From positions 58,589,535 to 58,653,534 of the forward strand of contig CM063111.1 in NCBI GenBank assembly GCA_031841125.1: a stretch of DNA of 64,000 nt, in the 5' to 3' direction. The position numbers were made by a program, and so were the translations under genes. This DNA comes from Acanthococcus lagerstroemiae. Its lineage: Eukaryota; Arthropoda; Insecta; Hemiptera; Eriococcidae. Shown here piece after piece: positions 1 through 12,348 of this stretch (position 1 is its first letter; every line of letters starts with the position of its first letter). Under the pieces are notes generated by a model. That model was not told the origin of the DNA. It did no database searches and saw nothing but the letters and a program-made list of their open reading frames with translations.

Positions 1-506
1 AGTGCATGATACCGATATCTGTACTCGGGTACCTATCGTATCGTTTTGCAGAACGACTACGATGTACGTACTTGGTAGTCGGTTTCGCAATACCGATACC
101 AGGTATACTCGTTCAGGAATCGTTTTATGATTAGCGCTGTATTATGACTCATCTCTGGTCGAGTGTTTCATCTTCATACCATGTTCCTAGGGTAGGTTAG
201 GTGGTGCAGTAGTGATGCCTTATCAGTGATACTAGTAATCGGCGATACCATATCACGAAAACGATTAGGTACCTGTCGCTACAATACCGAGTATACGTGG
301 CTATTTGGTATTATAGAAAAAGCAATATAATACACACTCGTACCACGTGAGTATACCGTATCGTGCACTGTTCTGGTACTTATCCATCTTTGTAGACACA
401 GGATTGGAGGGCACAAAACGATGTTTTTGTTTCAAATGATAGGTAGGATCACTTGGCCGTAGGCGTTATTACGGCTGAGTTATGTAACGGGATTCGAAAT
501 ACTTAC
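1..506. other. Left edge, non-coding
   Basis: No exon was recognised here. The stretch is rich in short variants of TACCGATA/TCGGTA and GGTACC-like words, so it may be a degenerate repeat. By comparison with copy C, exons 7 and 8 of the UNC93-like gene that starts at 5038 should follow exon 6 (507-678) on the minus strand. They are not in these bases and presumably lie beyond the left edge. Confidence 0.4.
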
Positions 507-3500
507 TGTAGTTGGATAAACGGAAGCTGTGGAGTGTATGTAAGCGCTGCAGAATCTGGGAGGCCTAGAAAGGCTATCACGTACCCGACAATAGCTCCTA
601 CACATCCCAACGTGAAAACTGGTTGCAGCTTGGATGTAGAGATATTTACTTTAGTTAGGAACAATGAGACACAACAGCCTGTGAACACAAATCGGCATTA
701 ATAAAATTACTAAACGCGATAGGTATTGATAATATTAATAGTATAACTCTACACCAGTTCAGTTAGGGGCCTACTACATCTAGATTCAGACAGGCTCATC
801 TTTAGAGGATACCTACACTAATTAAGTATTGGGTACTTCTTCTGGGTTATACAAAGTGTGAATCCCAGAGACGTAACAAAGAGTTTTTCTGGAGGCGCAA
901 AAATTGTTAAATTCCCAACTGTCGAAACTCGAAACTCCCAAGTATCAAAATTTGTTTGTATTAGCTTTAAAGGAAAAAAAAACTTTTGACTTGTTGGATT
1001 TTCCCAACTTTTGATCCATCTAATAAAAATCCCCAACTCCGGCGGAGGGTAGGGGCAAGCTGCTCCTCCGTGCCCCCTTATTTTCGTTCCTGATGAATTC
1101 ATTTTTCTAAATCTATATAATATATTATGTTCAATTTGAACAAAATACACATGAATTAATTACCAACTACTAAATCAGTGGCGCAACCAGGGGGAGACAA
1201 AGATGGCATTTCACCAGGTGGCACTTTTTTAAAAGGCGGCAAATTTTTTTCTAGATTTTTTCCTAAAAAATGTTACAAAATTATAATCTGAAATTTTTAT
1301 GGGGGAGGGTAGCAGCGGTAAACCTTCTTTGTCCATAGGCGGCAAATTTCTTGTTGCACCACTGTAATAAATTAATATTTGAATCTTAATCAAATCTTTT
1401 AACTTATTGTCTAGTTCTATAATCTAATAACTCTTCCAAACGACTTCTTGACTGTTTACATATCTTCAGCTAGAACTACGCTTCATATGTATTGCTCCTT
1501 TTTTCAGTATGATGACGCAAACTTGCATCCCCCCCCCAAGGCATCGATCAACGTAAGGCATTAATTCAGAATTTAGTGACGAGTTAGGTAATCAGTGGTT
1601 GCACCAGTTGGTAACGTTATATTTGTACCAAGTTCTTTACTTACTTGAACCTATTTACCTACCTACTATCTCTCCAACTCCTTGCACAAAACCAGACAAC
1701 GGCGCATATTTTTTCGAATTTTCAGATAGATACATTGAGAACCCCATACTAGCGCCCATGACACTCATGAAGGTCATATTCATCCCTATAATAGAAATCG
1801 TTGAAATAATTTTGCCTTGAAAGTAACAATCAATTGAGGACGTATCTGTAAAAAGGGCGTTCGTTCAATGTATTTCTTATGGAACGGACGCCCTTTTTAC
1901 AGATACGTGTCTTCAATTAGTAGTCTTAAATTGTGTAAATCGAACCTATGAATACAAAAGATATGCACAATATCAAAGTAGTTTTTTTCGCCATTATAGA
2001 GCATGCTTTCTTGATTTCATTCAGAGGGTTATCAATTTTTTTATTAGGACTCTCCTTCCGTATCGGTGGTTTGAGTCCACATAGCATGATAATTGCTAAT
2101 AAAACAAATCCGATGAGTATTAACGCAATTCGTCCTCTCATTGGACGGTCGATGGGCTTTTTACTGTCGTTGAACTGCAAATAGACAACTGCATTGCCGG
2201 TTAGATAGCTGTAAAAAAGCGATCACATTATTATTAACTGTCTATGCAAATATTACTGAGTGGTTGTTAGATTATTGCTTAAGTGAGATGTTTGCACCTG
2301 GCTTCATACAGTATCCAGAATATAGTAATACCCCTGTACACGTCTCCCACATCTGAATTTAATACTACATAATTGGCTTGTCCAGTCCATAATAAAGCTG
2401 CTCCAATACCGGTGATAGCCGAACCAAGGTACGTCAATAGTGTAGTTTCAAAGTAACAAAATGAAACGAATGTTCTAGAAGTTTCAAGGAAGATAAAATG
2501 ATAGGTAGGTTAATGCGTATTCTCCTAATTCCGTGCGTTACTTTTATAAAAGGCCTTATGTTTTCTGCTTACGTATAGCAAAGAGCACCGATAATCAAAG
2601 TCATCTTCCTCCCTAAGATAACGATAATGGCTGGTGAAATCCACATGCTGATAGACATAAAACTGTATATGACCCCAAAACTAACATAGCCATCGGCTGT
2701 GTAGTTCGGATCATCACGCTGAATGCTGACTGTCAATGTTTTCTGAAACGAAAATTTGGAAAACAAATTTACATACCTACAAATTATTCAGTAGGTATTT
2801 TAAACAGGTATTCGGACCTAGCAACGTAATGGCTGACATCTGGCGGAAGTTTTAAGCAACATCTAGTTCTTTTATGTTCTTATCAACGTTTTAGGATGAA
2901 ATTGTACCTACCTACACTTTTATCCTAACGCTGATAAGAAATTCAATGGAAGGTGTAGAGTATATAGTTTATTGTTGGTTATCTACTCTACCGCCGACTA
3001 GCTGGACACAATCTCTGGACTTGTCGCCGAAATAAACGACTCAACCTTTTCAAACTATTTCAGTTAAGGTGCTCTTAACTCTACAAAGTGTGTTCCAGAG
3101 AGAGACAAGGAAGCATAGATTGTTCCGCTAGAATTTCAGAAGAGGCTTCACCTCCATTACCCGGGAGGAATTTCTAGTTAGCATATTTTGTCTTATTCTA
3201 AAGAGATACCTAATGCCTATTTTTTCGACCAAAGAAGCAATAAATATTTCCCAGATTTTTATTGTCTAATGGCTCGCCATGCCATAAAAAAATTCCGCAG
3301 AAAACGTTCCACAAAAAACGTTTTGCAGAAAAGCGTTACCGTCGTGATGTACGAGTAGTTGCGTATTCCTCTTTACGCGGTCATTCGTTCCATTATGTTT
3401 CGCCTGGCCGACAGGAAGAATGTCGAGCGACATCGATAATGGACGACTAGAGAAGACATTGGAATGTGGGTACGCACGTCAACGCGGTCGCCTGGACAAT

Positions 3501-5038
3501 ATATCCATGTAACAATGTCCTTACGCGCAGCGGTCGGAGTCTCTCCTTTTTTAAAATTTGTTTTCAAAAATGTTGGTCTTTCATGAAGAAAATTTACCGC
3601 CGCTGAGCGAAATTGTTGTTGATCTTCCACGCCTCCTATTTGAATGAAAAGCATAGTTAGGTTTGGTGCTGCACGAGAGAAGCAGACTATCATTTTAATC
3701 ACGTGAAAAAACCATTTTGTTTTCATCTTTGTAACTAAAAATAGGCAGAGCAACCATTGTCTTTACTGATTCCTAATTCCAACGCACTTTGGGAGTATAA
3801 TCCTAAATTGTGAGTCTCTCTTCCCTGTGTAGCTGTAATCTAGGTACATCATGGTGTATAATACCATTCGTATTACGTTTGTAAAAAGATATTAATTTTT
3901 GTAATTATGGATACATAAATTAGAGATGTATTTGTTATTATATGAGATTACATACATATACTATATAGGTACTATAAAAAAGGTTATTTGAATGTATAAA
4001 TACCTACATAGATCTGTATTAATAATAAAATTAAATAAATAAATAAAAGAGTGGCTCTTATTTTGACCAAATCCGTATTTTTTCCTTCTTTTTTTTTTTT
4101 CCTTCTTCTGTATTAGAAGTATTTTATATCACGTAAAAACAATATGTGTCGATAGTGAGGACCGGTGAATGATTTTAATCCGACCCCAAGAGGGGTGGAA
4201 TTTAATATGTAGTTAACATAACAGTGTTGGGCCATTTCAGTAAAAGTTTTAGTAGAAATTAAATATTGAAAAGAGAACAGGAGCTACAGGTACTATTTTT
4301 ACTCAAAATTATTCTACAGGAGGTCTACTTATTGACACAATGCATATACCAACCCTCAAGCCCCCTCAGCTTTCACAGAAAAACTAAGTGAAAAAATAAA
4401 ATTCAACACTGTAGTTGTTTTGTAGCGGTTTGAGCTCGCTGAATTCAATTTTGGAAGTAATTTTTGGATCTGATTCCTCCTGACACCAACACAGAAGGAT
4501 CTATTCCGAGAAAAGTTGTTATTTCGAGATGGAATTCAATGAATAGGTTTTTAAGGTCGCTGAATTCAAGTTTGGGAGTAATTTCTGCGTTCAACCCTGT
4601 ACTGCCGTTTGGCATTACTTCATCTTGTCCTCCAACCGCTCCGAGGAGCTACTGGGGAGAGGTAAAGTCAAGAATTGAATCACAGAAAAATTCTCGAGAA
4701 ACTATAATTCATTTATGCAATAATTTGCCACTTCCAAGAATGAATAATTGCAAAATAATAAATCTTTTCTTGGAAGTCGAATTAGAATTATTCAATGACT
4801 CTCACACTAGGCAAATATTCGTAGAATAATTTCAGGGGGTGTCGTAAAAAAAAATTCTAGTTACACTTAGAAGCGCCCTAGTACTAGTAATAACAATAAG
4901 ACTTTAACCACAGGTCAGTAACTGATAGTTTTTACTTACTTGAATATGTGACTGTGTGTTGTAGGCTGTAAATAGTACAGCAAAACAAGTAGAAAAATAC
5001 AAATCATTTTTTAGTTTTTGACTTATTGACGGCCACAT
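507..5038 (-). CDS. UNC93-like transmembrane protein, copy A (exons 1-6, cut by left edge)
   Basis: A multi-exon member of the UNC93 branch of MFS-fold membrane proteins; the family includes C. elegans UNC-93 (potassium channel regulator) and vertebrate UNC93B1 (receptor trafficking). The function of this insect paralogue is not known. Minus-strand exons read by eye with GT/AG borders are 5038-4940, 2742-2573, 2474-2298, 2208-1946, 1785-1663 and 678-507; phases join without a break, giving 1,004 coding bases. Exon 1 starts at an ATG (MWPSISQKLKND) and encodes the first membrane helix. Exon 2 carries the family-like DDPNYTADGY stretch followed by WISPAIIVILGRK. Exon 3 has GIGAALLWTGQANY. Exon 4 ends in another hydrophobic segment, and exon 6 holds FLGLPDSA. 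Two more C-terminal exons are expected to the left. It is paralogous to copies B and C and in the same orientation, so this is a tandem family. Confidence 0.85.
866..1092. mobile_element. hAT-like miniature element, family 1, copy 1
   Basis: A 227-bp non-coding element with degraded CAGAGACG...CGTTCCTG ends. It is clearly similar along its length to 39449-39668 and 46609-46840. The flanking octamers GTGAATCC and ATGAATTC match at 6 of 8 positions, consistent with an old 8-bp target duplication of hAT type. It lies in the intron between exons 5 and 6 of UNC93-like copy A. Confidence 0.7.
1176..1364. mobile_element. hAT-like miniature element, family 2
   Basis: A 189-bp element bounded by inverted CAGTGGCGCAACCAGG and CAGTGGTGCAACAAG. 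The flanking octamers TACTAAAT and TAATAAAT match at 7 of 8 bases. This is a typical non-autonomous hAT footprint with no coding content, in the same intron as the element at 866-1092. Confidence 0.7.
3292..3556 (+). repeat. Dispersed repeat R1, copy 1
   Basis: About 265 bp that align throughout with 5702-5957: both start near CTGCAGAAAACGTTCC or CCGCAGAAAACGTTCC, share GCGGTCATTCGTTCCA, and end at a T-rich tract. Short reading frames in it are not conserved between the two copies, so it is treated as a non-coding repeat. It lies in intron 1 of UNC93-like copy A. Confidence 0.6.
3757..4939. other. Intronic, AT-rich, no gene seen
   Basis: Part of intron 1 of UNC93-like copy A. It contains an AATAAATAAATAAA tract near 4030 and a poly-T tract near 4090. 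An open stretch at 4464-4829 on the plus strand shows no recognisable domain and is not called a gene. Confidence 0.5.
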
Positions 5039-5701
5039 GATTTTGTACTCAGTGCAATCACGCAGTTACATTTCACCGTTGAACTTCACTGATAGCGTAC
5101 TATAGTGACATGCCATTAAGTAAAACGTTAAATACCAGCGTAAACTTGGCTAGTTATCAAAAAGTATCCGGGTCGTATTTATTTGTACTGAGGAAGGGTA
5201 TATGAAACGAAAACGAAATCAGACCATTCTCAGCCATCACGTCATTCATATTGATCATGTATTGCGTTTCATAGTTCAGAGTTGCACAGGCTATAAAAAG
5301 ACAGGTGTACCATCACAAGACCTAAAAAGTATGCTTTGTGTTGATAAGCACCGTCTGGCTTAGTTAGCTTAAGTAATCTTAAAGTATTGCTGATGTTGTA
5401 TATAAAGACGTTGTTTTACATTTAATACTCAAGTTTGTAATACACAGTAGGTATGTGTGTGAGAATAACGATAAGATTAATTGAACTTGAAACACGGAAA
5501 CACTCTTGAGTCGAACATCTACAGACATCGTGCTTATAGTTTGCCGACATTTAAAGAATCAACCTGGTACCTACTTATTAATTAGCAGCAGAGCTGCGGT
5601 TGTTCAGACTGCCCTGAGCAAGGAAAATAAAGATTTTTAAACAGAAGTTTGATTTTTAACTTTGTATAGTTTCATATGTTGACATGGATATGTTTAGTAA
5701 G

Positions 5702-5957
5702 ATTCTGCAGAAAACGTTCCCCAGAAAAACGTTGCCACACTGCGATGTATGTAGTTGCATATTCCTCTTTATGCGGTCATTCGTTCCAACACGTTTCGAC
5801 TGGCCGACATGCAGAATACCGAGCAAAGCTGAGAATGGCGATTAGGGTAGGTACTGGAATGTGGGTATGCACGTCAAAGTCGTCGTCTGGACGACATATT
5901 CTTGTAACAATGTCCTTCTATGCAGCGGTCGCACCCTTACTTTCATTTTTTTTTAAA
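5702..5957 (+). repeat. Dispersed repeat R1, copy 2
   Basis: Second copy of the repeat at 3292-3556, in the same orientation, lying between UNC93-like copies A and B. It is diverged by scattered substitutions and small indels. It ends in a T-rich tract, which would fit a retroposed element, but no target duplication was found by eye. Confidence 0.55.
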
Positions 5958-6129
5958 CTATAATAATTTTTACTCATTAGTGAATAATAGAGGCATTGTT
6001 CCCATTTTGTGGACTATCAGGATTGTAATTCAGTATTAAAATAGATTACCTGCAGATGCGAAATCTGTCTTTGCACTTTCATCATTTACAGTGGCAGCCA
6101 AGACGATTGAAAGAACGCAATCAATTACA

Positions 6130-6720
6130 TAGGGCGTTTCAGAAGTAAGGGCACACTGAAAAAGACTCAAAACAAAATCGAAACACTGCGGACAAAAAGG
6201 AGTTTATTTGTGAGGAAATTTGCTATTTTTCTATATCATCCCCCACATGATCCAAACATTTGAAGAATCAGTATACAAGTTTTTTTTCGTTTGGAAAAGT
6301 ACCATGCGCCATCCAATTTTTGGAAAATTGTCTAGATCGCGTTGGGCAGTTCACTTTCATTCGTGAAGCGCTAACCGCCAAGTTCGGGTTTCAACCCTGG
6401 AAACAAATATGTAGTTGGCAAGTAAGGGGGAATGCGGAAAAACGTTCCATTTCAGATCCTTGAAGGGGGGGGGGGCTGAACTAGTTGAGATCTATGAGCA
6501 GGTGCATTGTCATTCCTCCTGTGGTGAACTTCAGTGAGATTCTGAAAAATCGTTGGTGCGGCTACGTTCAACGAGATAACGTGCCGCCATCTCGCGATAA
6601 TTGCCAGAAATAGTGAATCACGGGTTTCTTGGACAAACAGAGTGCGTACACACGCAATAGCGTCGTCAGTGAGAGCATCTGATGGGCGGCCACTTTGTTC
6701 TTCATTCCGTGTGTCTACCC
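6130..6720 (-). pseudogene. mariner/Tc1-type transposase relic
   Basis: Read on the minus strand, short conserved blocks appear in order but in different frames and with stops. SGRPSDALTDDAIACVR lies near 6690-6640, followed by NDNAPAHRS at about 6520-6490; this matches the catalytic-core HDNAPAHRS block of mariner transposases. Then comes a block near 6435-6379 that resembles the C-terminal FLFPKLKxxLxGRRF region. Frames are broken by stops and a G-homopolymer near 6464, so no functional enzyme can be made. Its age appears considerable. Confidence 0.65.
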
Positions 6721-8203
6721 TTGCCTTTTGTTAAAGCGTTTGATGGATTTTTAGCAGTGGCGCGTATTCTAAGCAAGCAAGGTTAGCGCCGCTTACCCTG
6801 AGAATTCCCGAGAAAATAAGTTTTCATGTACAATATCAACTTCAACTTGTAACAAATAAAAGATAATGAAACATTGGGCAAAACAGCGACTGTATTGACG
6901 TTTACGACGCTTACGCTTAAGTATACATATAATAAATTCATGGGAGATGTATACTGTGTATATTTGTATAGGCCAGTGAGGTGTGCGTCGGATCTAACAC
7001 TTCTTTTCTATACTACAGGTAACACTGCACGACTTAGGCTCCACCTCCCTGTTAATTATCAACACAAAAACACACTAGCATGTTCAGCGCGATGAAACCT
7101 GCTGTGCGTTTAGTTGCATTCTGGAAGCGCCTTGAGTCAGGCTTGCCTCGGCTTTGCTACACACGAACGTCGAAGTTGACAGTGAAACGTGATTATGTTC
7201 TTTTACTAGTCAATGCGTTGTGTTTAAATGTGCCGTGTTTTTTGGCCCACAAAATGTGTATTCGAGATCTTATTGAAAAACCGTTTTTGCGACTTACTCT
7301 TGACAGTTTGAATAACTTCATTAATGCCGTTTTGTAGTAGCATGTTTCATACTAACTTTTTATTCTGATTCTTACTTCACTTCTGCGCTTTTCGCTTACC
7401 TCCTAGGAAAAATCACCGCACGCCACTGATTTCTAGACATGGTGGCACGTCATGCTATTATCACTGCCGGACACTGCTGACAATCTATAAGAAATTTCCG
7501 CACGGGTACCTTTCCAGCGTTAAAAAATTTCATTAGACCCGCGAATTCCGCAAATTTACGAAAATTGGACAGAGATTGCACGTCCTCGTAGTCAGCTTTT
7601 GGCTTGATTTTACATAATGTAGGGTACCAAATATTAACTGCATTATGCATTCAGATCACAGAAGCCTAACAAATATTTTCATTCTCAGTCGACACAGTGT
7701 TACCACCTTCGCGGTGTTTTATTGACAGTGTGACCTTACTCTTGAAACGACTCATGCAGAATTGTTCAAGGCTTTGACCAGAAAAACTGGCTCACGAAAC
7801 GTGGGTACGTTGACGAACGGATCTATCTTTTCGAAGTGAATGTCGTTTTTATCTAATAAACTGAACGATACTGAAATGAATAATTCATTTTCTTACCAAT
7901 TGACTTTTTTTTTTTTTTTTTTTTTGTGAATATGTATAGGTTTGCTTCTCCTTAACAAATTACTTTCATTTAAATTTACAACTACAGTGTTAAAATATAA
8001 TATAATATATACAAATCAAACATAAGTAGGTATGTACTTACTACTTACAACAAAATCAGTACCGGAATAAGAGCTCCTGCTAGTATTAGGCGCTGTTCGG
8101 TCGAATCATAGGTACTGGGAACAATTTTGTAAATAAATTATCAAAGAAAGAAAAAATGGCGAATACTAACGGTTTTGATTAACAAAACTGAGCTGTGAAA
8201 ATG
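6721..8203. other. Intergenic, no gene recognised
   Basis: Between the mariner relic and the 3' end of UNC93-like copy B. It contains a long poly-T run near 7906-7925 and scattered open stretches (for example 7080-7337) without recognisable domains. Confidence 0.5.
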
Positions 8204-11200
8204 TCAGAATTTGTATTTATTCTTCGTGCAATGTACATTCGAAGGCAAAAACGATGTCACTGTCTCATTCTTTTGACTGTTTGCACTGATAACCCGCGCC
8301 AGATATAGGTAGCTGGTGAATCCTAAAACTGCGAACACCAATATTATCAGTAGCTGGGCATGTAATCCCATCATATTGCCATAGTAAAAGCTGCCAGCTG
8401 TAACTAAACACTGAAACACATTTAATAAAGCTCTGTCTTGTCATCTGCATGGAATATCAGATCTTCTAACCAAATTGTAATAATTAAAGGTAAGCTGATA
8501 TTTGTAAATAAAAAATTATCTGTTGAGTAGGTGCATGCCAGTAGGTACACGAGTGAAGACGACATGGCTGGGGGTTCAGCCATTAGACTATTACATAATA
8601 AATTGAATATCATTGTATATTTCATATTAAATAATACTTAATAGGAAAACATAATGACGTACTCGAACAAATTTAAATACAGCAAAAGCGGGTGCGCTGT
8701 CGTTGGGATACATTGGTATATTTCTATGTGGAGACAGGCATCCGCCATTCCAATAAATATATTAGCCGCTAATAAGCAGAAGGCTCTGAAACATGAGCCA
8801 TGAAACAATCAATATACTTACATCAAATTTTGAACCACATGATACATTTTTAAACATTAACTTGGAATGTACAGCATGGTAGAGGTACTAGATATACGAA
8901 ACTCATCAAGACTCGTTAAGACGCTGACTCATTAGAACTCTAAAAGACTACTGACATTTGAGACTCATAAAATCTCATTAGGGCTATACAAAACTCATCA
9001 GGACTCGTCAAGACTTCAGTAAGACTTATCCATTGACATTTGATACTCATTAAAGCTGTAATTCTATCTACCTTGTACGTGAAGTATCATAAACGAAAAG
9101 AAAAGTCATCAGCGATTTGAAAGTGGCCAGCAAATTATAAAAGGTTTGAGTGTTACATTTAAGTTCCCAATTTAAACAAAAATATTCTACTTAATTCTGA
9201 AGAAGTGAAATAATGGTTCTATGTTATAATTATACGTAAGTTGAAATTTTTATCTTATTGTTTGACTCCTCGCAACTCTAATTATTTATACATAATTGAA
9301 AAATGTACTTACGGTAATTGGACAAAAGGGAACTCATCAGTATAAGCGTGCACTGCCGTATCGGGCAGCCCTAAGAAAGCAATCACATAGGCAGTAATGC
9401 CACCGATACATCCTAACATAAAAACTGGTTTGAGTGTAGATGTTTTTCCTCCTCTTAGGAATAATGATAAAAAATAGCCTGTGACAAATGCATGAAAATT
9501 CCTGTGAAAAAAAGTATTCTGCCTATTCCCTACCTTAACTCTGCGGCAATTTCCAAATTTGTAAATACCTCGCTTCGCATAAAAAAATTGAATTTAACAT
9601 TTCATGGTGAAATTCAAAATATCGATTAGGAACACTAATGTATTTTAAGGAAAATGGAGTGTAACCTCATGCAATGGTCGCTCGTACATAGTTCTTACAG
9701 TCAAGCATTATGTAACCAAAATTCTGTACTAGGACACTACAACACATCTTCGGAAGGGGCGAATAATATACCCACGGTGGTTGGGTCGACTGCCACAACT
9801 AACGCTCACAAACGTTCGCATACACTTATGGATTTGTCTTATATGTATTTTTTGCCGCCTAATCACACCGGCTCCTTGATGTTGCGAATTTTGAAGTAGG
9901 ACGTCTAGTTATCTAAAGACATGGCCCTCGTTTTTACACAATAACTCACTTATTATTGGGTGCACAAAAAAGCTTCTAAGGACTAAAAATGGTTAGCATG
10001 AAATTTTCTACTGGAAGGTTAATTTTTAGAAAGGAGTGTCCCGTCACAATGTAGAACTTAGTTTTATGGACACATGCTGTTTTTACAAAATTTTGAACTC
10101 AAATCACATTGCATGTATGTTGCATAACTTAGTATTAGAAGTGGTGCTGGCACTGAAACCTCTGGCAGCATTGCCATAGCACTCTTGGCAGTAATGTACC
10201 TTATATATATTTATGGCTAGGCGTAGGAAAAGGGTGAATAGGGTGAAATCGAAAAATTAATATTCTGATCAGTTTGTACCACACTGATCGTGAAAACCAA
10301 CTGATTCGAATCGAATGTACAGGACAGTCCCTCGCTTCCTTCACCTGGCTACCAAGGGATACCCCGATGCGCAATCAGTCACTCTTTAGTTACCCAGTTA
10401 CCCGCGGAAAAGTTACCCATTTGTTACCCTTTGTTACCCTCGGGTTACCCTCAGATTACCCTTGTTCCCTTTAGTTACCCGGGTAACTGGCGGGATACTA
10501 CGCAATTAGTTACCTTCGGCAGAAAAGCTAGGTACCCATTTATTACCCTTGGTAACCCTCAGATTACCCTCGTCCCTTTTTAGTTACTTGGGTAACTGGT
10601 GGGATTTGGCGCACTGGGTGTTCTGTTTAATTTAACCAGTAGTCACCAAAAGAGCGAATAACAATCTTGAAGTGAGGGGCTCATGGGAAGGAGGTTCACA
10701 AGTATCAAAATAATGCTAACAATTATTTCACTCGTACAATGTTTCAGTTTTCTTTTCTTTTTTCCTGGGGGGGGGGGGGCTTTCAGAAGATTTGGGGGCT
10801 GAGCTCCTCAAGACCCCCTCCTCATTTGCGTATGTGGTCTTCATAGTCAATGGTACTAAGCTAACGAAATTAAAATTTCATCTTTCTTTTACTTTCTGTT
10901 TACCTAAGGCTTCCTTCTTCTATGCACGCACATATATACGTAATTACTTTGGTTCTGAATAACCACTCATATTTGTTAAGTTTAATCAACATATTTGTAG
11001 TAAGCAACACCAACTTACGAAACACAAGAGGCGCCAAGAATCAGAGTCGGTTTTCGACCTATAGCAACAAGAATGGATGGAGACAGCCACATGCTGATAG
11101 CCAAGGAGGTGTAAATAATTCCTACACAGTTATAGCCGTCGGCAGTGCAGCTTGGATCATCATTTCGTATGCTGACCGTCATTGTCTTCTAAAACAGTTG

Positions 11201-11558
11201 AAAAAAAGTGAGTAATATTTGTGCATGCAAGGTGAACCCACAGAGTACACCAACGATTCTTAAAGTAAATAAGTTGTAGATAATGAGGACTAAGAGGGGA
11301 CTTCCATAAGCTGCAATTTGTAGTAGGTATTGAATTTTAATATTATTAGTCAAAAACTGTAAATTACTGCGATTAACCAAATAAGAAAACCAATTATTCT
11401 TCTCTTCTATTCAATGATTAGATGTTATTTTAACAGTAGAATTGACGAAGTTATTTACGTACTTGAATATGTGAGTTGGTATTGAGAGCGGTAAACAGGG
11501 CAGTGTAGCACATGGAAATGTAGATATCATTTTTCAGTTTTTGACTCAGCCAAAACAC
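8204..11558 (-). pseudogene. UNC93-like copy B, pseudogene
   Basis: Recognisable minus-strand exons, numbered as in copy C: exon 1 at about 11558-11463, exon 2 at 11188-11019, exon 6 at 9478-9313, exon 7 at 8785-8663 and exon 8 at 8410-8204. Exons 3-5, which should lie between 11019 and 9478, were not found. The codon aligned with the copy C start ATG is GTG here, and the frame has a stop upstream with no alternative ATG. Exon 7 is 123 bp instead of 136 bp because 13 bp after the EIYQ codons are missing, which shifts the frame. Splice borders of the surviving exons still look intact. Three independent lesions argue for a dead copy, although a rearranged transcript cannot be excluded. Confidence 0.85.
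10363..10617. repeat. TTACCC-rich inverted-repeat element, copy 1
   Basis: Starts CCCGATGCGCAATCA and ends with a degraded inverse (GGCGCACTGGG). The interior is packed with TTACCC/GGTAAC words, about fifteen in roughly 200 bp. It matches the shorter copy at 13987-14126. It looks like a non-autonomous DNA element or a cut-down palindromic repeat rather than a telomere, because the TTACCC words are irregularly spaced. It lies where exons 3-5 of UNC93-like copy B are missing. Confidence 0.6.
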
Positions 11559-12348
11559 GATTCTTACAAAAAATATATTTTCTTAAAACGTTTATTCAGT
11601 CTTGTACAGTATGCACTGAGTTAATTAACAAAATCTAATGAAATAAATGATAAAAATTGTAAAATTTTTGTAAAGTTACGGTTATAAAGATTTAATCTAG
11701 TATTTTTTTTTTTAAAGTTCTAAATTAAAAATATTTCAGTAGTACATTTAGCTTTATACTTTGAGGAACGCTAAGTTCAAGAATATTTCTTTAGCATTCG
11801 TTTAAGGTTGCTGATGTCAAGTGCACTTCATATTTTTTAATCCGAAGAATTATTTTACAGTCATGATAATGCTTCCACCACATCGTGATCGAGTAAGTGT
11901 GTTACTTTTATGTAAATATTGTTTTTATTACAAAATGTATACAATGCAACTACACTGTATGGATTTAACATCACGTGTTAGTTGGGTTGCGAAGAACTGG
12001 CAGAATTAAATACCTTTACAAAAACTTCCGAGTGTCACCCGCTATTTTTTTTCTCGACGGATTTTACAGGACATTTTGGTAGGAAGAGATGACTTAAGAA
12101 CGTTTCAACCAAAATGAAGCTCATCTCTTTAAAAATCCAAGGGGCAGGATTTGCTTCATCCCATTCTAGCAACTACGTTATGTGGTATACATATGTATAC
12201 CTACATAAAGTATTGAGTAACTTGAACAGGTTGGCTTTCGATATCCTGAAAAAGCTTTTACTAAAAAAGTTGAAGGGTTTATTGTGTCTCATTGTAAGTA
12301 TATATTCTTTTTGAAGAATCAACTTCGTTAACATGCACATGTATTTCA

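Noticed and set aside
4464..4829. 121-codon open frame on the plus strand
   Set aside because: No recognisable domain, lies inside intron 1 of UNC93-like copy A, and has low-complexity composition; judged chance.
7080..7337. 85-codon open frame
   Set aside because: No homologous motif or conserved neighbour; probably random in repeat-rich intergenic DNA.
8880..9060. Repeated GACTCATTA/ACTCATCAAGACTCGT words as a CRISPR-like array
   Set aside because: Units are irregular, no constant spacer length, eukaryotic context; simple degenerate repetition.
10380..10600. TTACCC words as an interstitial telomere array
   Set aside because: Spacing is irregular, GGTAAC inverses are mixed in, and the insect telomere repeat is TTAGG; the block has inverted ends like a mobile element.
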